From NCBI GenBank assembly GCA_030601605.1, contig JAUVTI010000023.1:1-17505 (forward strand): 17,505 nucleotides of DNA. Reading direction: 5' to 3'. A program made the translations under genes and the position numbers. Under the pieces are notes generated by a model, which searched no databases, was not told the DNA's origin, and worked only from the letters and a program-made list of their open reading frames with translations. Position 1 is the stretch's first letter. Each line of letters starts with the position of its first letter. Origin of the DNA: Gemmatimonadales bacterium (GTDB taxonomy: Bacteria; Gemmatimonadota; Gemmatimonadetes; Gemmatimonadales; GWC2-71-9). Shown here piece after piece: positions 14,526-17,505 of the stretch.

Positions 14526-15250
14526 ACCTCGCACGTACCGGTGTAGTGTACTCATTCAGGGCGGCCTGCGCCGCCCTGCTGCTCGTTTGGCCGACTGTCG
14601 CCGCCGCTCAGGTGGGACACCCGCCCGAGTCCTCGCCGTACCGTGACGTTCGCGCCAAGTGGCTGCTCTCCGCCACCGGTGGATACTCCTGGGGATCCGG
14701 CGGCCAGGTGGGTGTGGGCCCGCACGACGGCCCCCTCATGGGCGCCCGGGTGGACTGGCTGATCGGCGGACCGGCCATGCTCGGATTCTCCGCCACATAC
14801 GCCAATCTGCAGCGCAATCTCATAGACCCCGAGGCTCCCCTCGACGAGCGTTTTCTGGGCACGGCCCCGAACAGCGTCTTCATGCTGGAGTCTTCCATAG
14901 GTCTGGTCCTGACGGGAGCCAAGACCTGGAGGGGGTTCGCGCCCTACTTCGGTGGAACGCTCGGGCTGGCATTCGGCGGAGACGTTCCGGAGGACTCTCT
15001 GAGCGGGTTCGAGTTCAACACCAAGTTCACGGCCGGCTTCGTAGTCGGCACCCGCTGGCATCTCGGCTCGCGCATCGCGCTGCGCTTCGAGTTCAGGGAC
15101 GTGTTCTGGCAGCTCAAGTACCCCGAGTCCTTCTTCTTCCCGACCGAGGACGTCCCACCCACGCTGAATCCCCTGACCACCGGGGAGTCGGAGTGGACCG
15201 CCAACCCACAAGTGCTCATCTCGGTGGGGTACGCGATCCGGATGAAGTAG
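14519..15250 (+). CDS. Predicted outer-membrane beta-barrel protein
   Basis: A 243-residue exported protein. The signal peptide ends at VAAA (residue 30). The rest alternates short amphipathic strands and Gly/aromatic-rich turns: LLSATGGYSW, MLGFSATYANL, VFMLESSIGLVL, FAPYFGGTLGLAFGG, FTAGFVVGTRWHLG, IALRFEFRDVFW and VLISVGYAIRMK, about eight strands as in small OmpW/OmpA-like barrels. It ends in RMK rather than the usual C-terminal Phe. Whether it is a pore, an enzyme or structural cannot be told. ATG 14519 lacks a close Shine-Dalgarno (TAGGAG is about 13 nt away). The next gene, an ABC permease, begins 3 nt after the stop, implying co-transcription. Confidence 0.75.
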   Translation: MSNLARTGVVYSFRAACAALLLVWPTVAAAQVGHPPESSPYRDVRAKWLLSATGGYSWGSGGQVGVGPHDGPLMGARVDWLIGGPAMLGFSATYANLQRNLIDPEAPLDERFLGTAPNSVFMLESSIGLVLTGAKTWRGFAPYFGGTLGLAFGGDVPEDSLSGFEFNTKFTAGFVVGTRWHLGSRIALRFEFRDVFWQLKYPESFFFPTEDVPPTLNPLTTGESEWTANPQVLISVGYAIRMK

Positions 15251-15253
15251 CTC

Positions 15254-15949
15254 TTGGAGTTCTTCGCTGACGGCCTGAAGCGCGGCTTCGAGCTGATCGC
15301 GGGTGGCGACACCGAAGTACTAGACATCACTCTGCTGTCGCTGCGCGTCGCCGGCATCTCCACCCTCCTCGCCTGTGGCATCGGCGTCCCCGTCGGCTTC
15401 ATGGTCGGGACCACCCGCTTCTGGGGCCGGCGCGCAGCCATAACCGTGCTCAACACGATGCTCGCCTTCCCCACCGTGGTGGTCGGCGTGCTGATCTGGG
15501 GAATGTTCGCCAGGCAGGGACCGTTCGGCGGCGCCGGAATCCTCTACACGTGGTGGGCCATAGTGATCGCCGAGGTGGTGCTGGCCGCGCCGATAGCGGC
15601 GGCGCTCACCGCCGCGGCCGTACAGGGCATCGATCCCAGAGTGCGGCGCACAGCACTGACCCTGGGAGCGGGACCCCTCGGCGCGCATCTGGCTGTCGCA
15701 CGCGCCGCCAGATTCGCACTTCTCGCAGCGGTCGTCGTGGCGTTCGGCAGGGTGCTGGCCGAAGTTGGCGCGGCGATGATCGTGGGCGGCAACATCCGCC
15801 ACTACACGCGCACGCTCACCACGGCGGTGGCGCTCGCGACATCTCAGGGCGATTTCGCTCTCGCCGTGGCGCTGGGGCTGGTGCTCCTGGCTCTCGCCCT
15901 GACGGTGAACGTACTGCTGCAGCTGTTCCAGGGCCGGGGCGATGCTTAG
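15254..15949 (+). CDS. tupB: Tungstate/molybdate-type ABC transporter permease (TupB-like)
   Basis: Inner-membrane subunit of an oxyanion importer. The 231-residue protein has about five to six hydrophobic segments. The ABC-permease coupling loop lies around residues 130-145 (RVRRTALTLGAGPLG), and the TupB/WtpB-like motif EVGAAMIVGGNIRHYTRTLTTAV starts at 170. The start appears to be TTG at 15254, 3 nt after the barrel-protein stop, with no in-frame ATG or GTG nearby and a weak ribosome site, so translation is probably coupled. The ATPase gene overlaps its end by 8 bp. No tupA-type binding-protein gene is present on either side within the window. Tungstate versus molybdate specificity cannot be determined, because it resides in the missing protein. 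Confidence 0.85.
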   Translation: MEFFADGLKRGFELIAGGDTEVLDITLLSLRVAGISTLLACGIGVPVGFMVGTTRFWGRRAAITVLNTMLAFPTVVVGVLIWGMFARQGPFGGAGILYTWWAIVIAEVVLAAPIAAALTAAAVQGIDPRVRRTALTLGAGPLGAHLAVARAARFALLAAVVVAFGRVLAEVGAAMIVGGNIRHYTRTLTTAVALATSQGDFALAVALGLVLLALALTVNVLLQLFQGRGDA

Positions 15950-16937
15950 CGCCGCCGGGCTCGAGCACGCATACGGGAAGCGGCTCGTCCTCTCGATCGA
16001 CGCGATCGAGCTGGAGGCCGGCAACGCGACGGCCCTCGTTGGCCCCAACGGCTCCGGCAAGAGCACGCTGCTGCGCCTCCTCGCTTTCGTGGAGCGGCCC
16101 GTGGCCGGCTCGCTGAGTCTGGACGGCACGATCATCCGTACGGCGGCGCAGCGACGGGACGCGCGCCGCCGGGTGACACTGGTGGAGCAGCACCCGTACC
16201 TGTTCCGCGGCACCGTGCAGCACAACCTGCTCTATGCCCTGTCGCTGCATGGCGCGCGGGGACGCGAGGCCGAGCGCCGCGCCGGAGCGGCGCTGGAGCG
16301 GCTCCAGGTGGCGGACCTTGCTGAGCGCGAGGCCACCGACCTCAGCGCCGGGGAGACGCAGCGGGTGGCCGTGGCGCGCGCCGTCGCACTCGAGCCGGAC
16401 GTGCTGCTGCTCGACGAGCCGGCCGGAGTGGCCGACCGCGCCGCCATCTCCCAGCTCTATCAGACGCTGGAAGAGGAGCGCGCGCGCGGCGCCGCACTGT
16501 GCTTCGCGTCGCACCAGCTGGAGGACGCATACCGCTGGTCCGACACGCTGATCGCGCTGGCCGACGGCCGCGCATCCCCGGTCACCCCCGAGAACCTGTT
16601 CCGAACCGTGCTGCCGGAGGGCGACGGCCCCAAGCCGGCTTCGGTCGGGCCGCTCCAGATTCTGGTCGTGACGGAGAAGTCGGGGACCGCCACCATTGCG
16701 ATCCCCCCGGACGAGATCCTGGTGAGCCTGGCGCCGCTGCAGTCCAGCGCGCGCAACGAGTTCCGCGGCAAGGTCACGCGGGTCGGCGACGACGGCCGCG
16801 GCGGGGTGACGCTCCTCGTGGACGTAGGCGTAGACCTCGCCGTGCGCATCACGCGCGGAGCTCTCGATCAGCTCGGTCTGCACATAGGCACCGAGGTCGT
16901 GCTCTCGTTCAAGGCGATGGCCGTGCGGGTCTTCTGA
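15942..16937 (+). CDS. tupC: Tungstate/molybdate-type ABC transporter ATPase (TupC-like) with TOBE domain
   Basis: Cytoplasmic ATPase partner of the upstream permease. The 331-residue protein has Walker A GPNGSGKST (34-42), Q-loop Gln83, the signature LSAGETQ (134-140, Ala replacing the second position Gly), Walker B VLLLDEP with catalytic Glu159, and the H-loop His191. The C-terminal part (about 230-331) is beta-rich with SSARNEFRGKVTRVGDD and RGALDQLGLHIGTEVVLSFKA, characteristic of a Mop/TOBE regulatory domain that binds oxyanions in molybdate and tungstate transporters. The gene overlaps the permease gene by 8 bp, and both together form an importer core without a visible binding protein. 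The pterin synthase follows after 20 bp. Confidence 0.88.
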   Translation: MLSAAGLEHAYGKRLVLSIDAIELEAGNATALVGPNGSGKSTLLRLLAFVERPVAGSLSLDGTIIRTAAQRRDARRRVTLVEQHPYLFRGTVQHNLLYALSLHGARGREAERRAGAALERLQVADLAEREATDLSAGETQRVAVARAVALEPDVLLLDEPAGVADRAAISQLYQTLEEERARGAALCFASHQLEDAYRWSDTLIALADGRASPVTPENLFRTVLPEGDGPKPASVGPLQILVVTEKSGTATIAIPPDEILVSLAPLQSSARNEFRGKVTRVGDDGRGGVTLLVDVGVDLAVRITRGALDQLGLHIGTEVVLSFKAMAVRVF

Positions 16938-16957
16938 ATCGGAGCTAGATTCTGCCA

Positions 16958-17383
16958 ATGTCCACCGTGCGGCTCACCCGCGTCGTCGCTTTCAGTGCGG
17001 CACACCGCTACCACCGGCCGGAGTGGTCGGCGGAGCGGAATCGGGAAGTGTTCGGCGCTTGCGCCAACGAGCACGGACACGGTCACCGCTATGAATGCGC
17101 AGTTACAGTGGCCGGAACACCGCACCCCGAGACCTCCATGGTCATGGACCTGGGCGCCTTCGACCGGGTATTGCAGCAGGAGATCTCCGACAGGTTGGAT
17201 CACCGGCACCTGAACCACGACGTGCCGGAATTTGCCTTCGGCAAGGAGGTTCCCACCGTGGAGGCCCTGGCCGTCCATATCTGGAACCGGATCGCGCCGC
17301 ACCTGCCCGAGGGAGTTCGCCTGGAGCAGGTGCGCGTGCACGAGGAACCACACCTATATGCGGAATACGACGGTGCCGAATAG
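16958..17383 (+). CDS. 6-pyruvoyl-tetrahydropterin / 6-carboxy-tetrahydropterin synthase family (PTPS/QueD)
   Basis: Converts 7,8-dihydroneopterin triphosphate to a tetrahydropterin, for biopterin or, as QueD, for queuosine. The 141-residue protein has zinc histidines H16 (SAAHRY), H41 and H43 (HGHGH), nucleophile C35, and D81-H82 (LDHRH). These spacings match rat PTPS (C42, H23, H48, H50, D88, H89) exactly. Further family blocks are MVMDL, PTVEALAVHIWNRI and VRVHEEPHLYAEY. Its length is closer to PTPS than to the about 120-residue QueD. The CANEHGHGH segment fits both CxxxHGH (QueD) and CxxxxxHGH (PTPS) spacing, so I leave the symbol blank. It lies 20 bp after tupC and overlaps the next start. 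Confidence 0.9.
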   Translation: MSTVRLTRVVAFSAAHRYHRPEWSAERNREVFGACANEHGHGHRYECAVTVAGTPHPETSMVMDLGAFDRVLQQEISDRLDHRHLNHDVPEFAFGKEVPTVEALAVHIWNRIAPHLPEGVRLEQVRVHEEPHLYAEYDGAE

Positions 17384-17505
17384 AGCGAGGTCCTTCAGGT
17401 CGGCCACTGCGGCTCTGGTGCTGCTTGCGGCGCTGACCGCTGCGCCAAGGCTAGCTGCTCAGGAGCGAGCGCAGCCCCGGATGTTCCTCACGATAAACGC
17501 CGGTG
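17358..17505 (+). CDS. Truncated secreted protein (cut by window end)
   Basis: An open frame begins at ATG 17358 inside the end of the pterin-synthase gene and runs off the window. It reads MRNTTVPNRARSFRSATA, then a hydrophobic core (ALVLLAALTAAP), then a cleavage-like LAAQ and the start of a mature chain (MFLTINAG). This is a typical signal peptide, and the tail resembles the first strand of an outer-membrane or surface protein. A GTG at 17373 is an alternative start. Only 49 residues are visible, so no family can be named. Confidence 0.65.
   Translation, partial: MRNTTVPNRARSFRSATAALVLLAALTAAPRLAAQERAQPRMFLTINAG

Overview
This high-GC window is ordinary-looking chromosome from an environmental Gram-negative bacterium. 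Short intergenic gaps, chains of 4-bp start/stop overlaps, secreted proteins with 'AQ' signal-cleavage sites, a beta-barrel protein and a menG-ubiD-ubiA cluster together suggest Gemmatimonadota. That assignment is inference from style and gene content; there is no rRNA or marker gene here to prove it. I see no tRNA, rRNA, CRISPR array, transposase or phage gene.

Layout. 1-181: G-rich, repetitive non-coding DNA with a 17-bp inverted repeat. 182-3299 (minus): menG/ubiE, a UbiD decarboxylase and a UbiA prenyltransferase, overlapping in ATGA and GTGA steps; this trio fits the late steps of the futalosine menaquinone route. 3388-6627 (plus): an ECF sigma factor under a good ECF-type promoter, a small membrane protein in the anti-sigma position, a signal-peptide multi-pass membrane protein and an exported 'toast-rack'-like protein. 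This is probably a self-regulated envelope-response operon and is the most novel-looking unit. 6632-9523 (minus): NrnA-type DHH phosphoesterase, Mrp/ApbC iron-sulfur carrier and a SAM hydroxide adenosyltransferase. 9654-11405 (plus): an AGCS Na+/amino acid symporter with a large extra domain, followed by a strong bidirectional terminator. 11488-14479 (minus): a secreted SH3b protein under a near-consensus sigma-70 promoter, a small acidic DUF2281-like protein, and guaB with a hairpin-bearing leader. 14519-17505 (plus): an outer-membrane barrel, tungstate/molybdate-type ABC permease and ATPase with no binding protein, a 6-pyruvoyl/6-carboxy-tetrahydropterin synthase, and a cut-off secreted protein.

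How the genes fit together. Most operons are housekeeping: quinone synthesis, FeS assembly, nucleotide salvage and GTP synthesis. The accessory interest lies in the sigma-factor operon, the binding-protein-less TupBC pair downstream of a barrel protein, and several start-site and promoter details that change the default gene models: guaB starts at GTG 12945, the UbiD gene at 2574, mrp at 8492, the putative anti-sigma at 4026 and the membrane protein at 4538.
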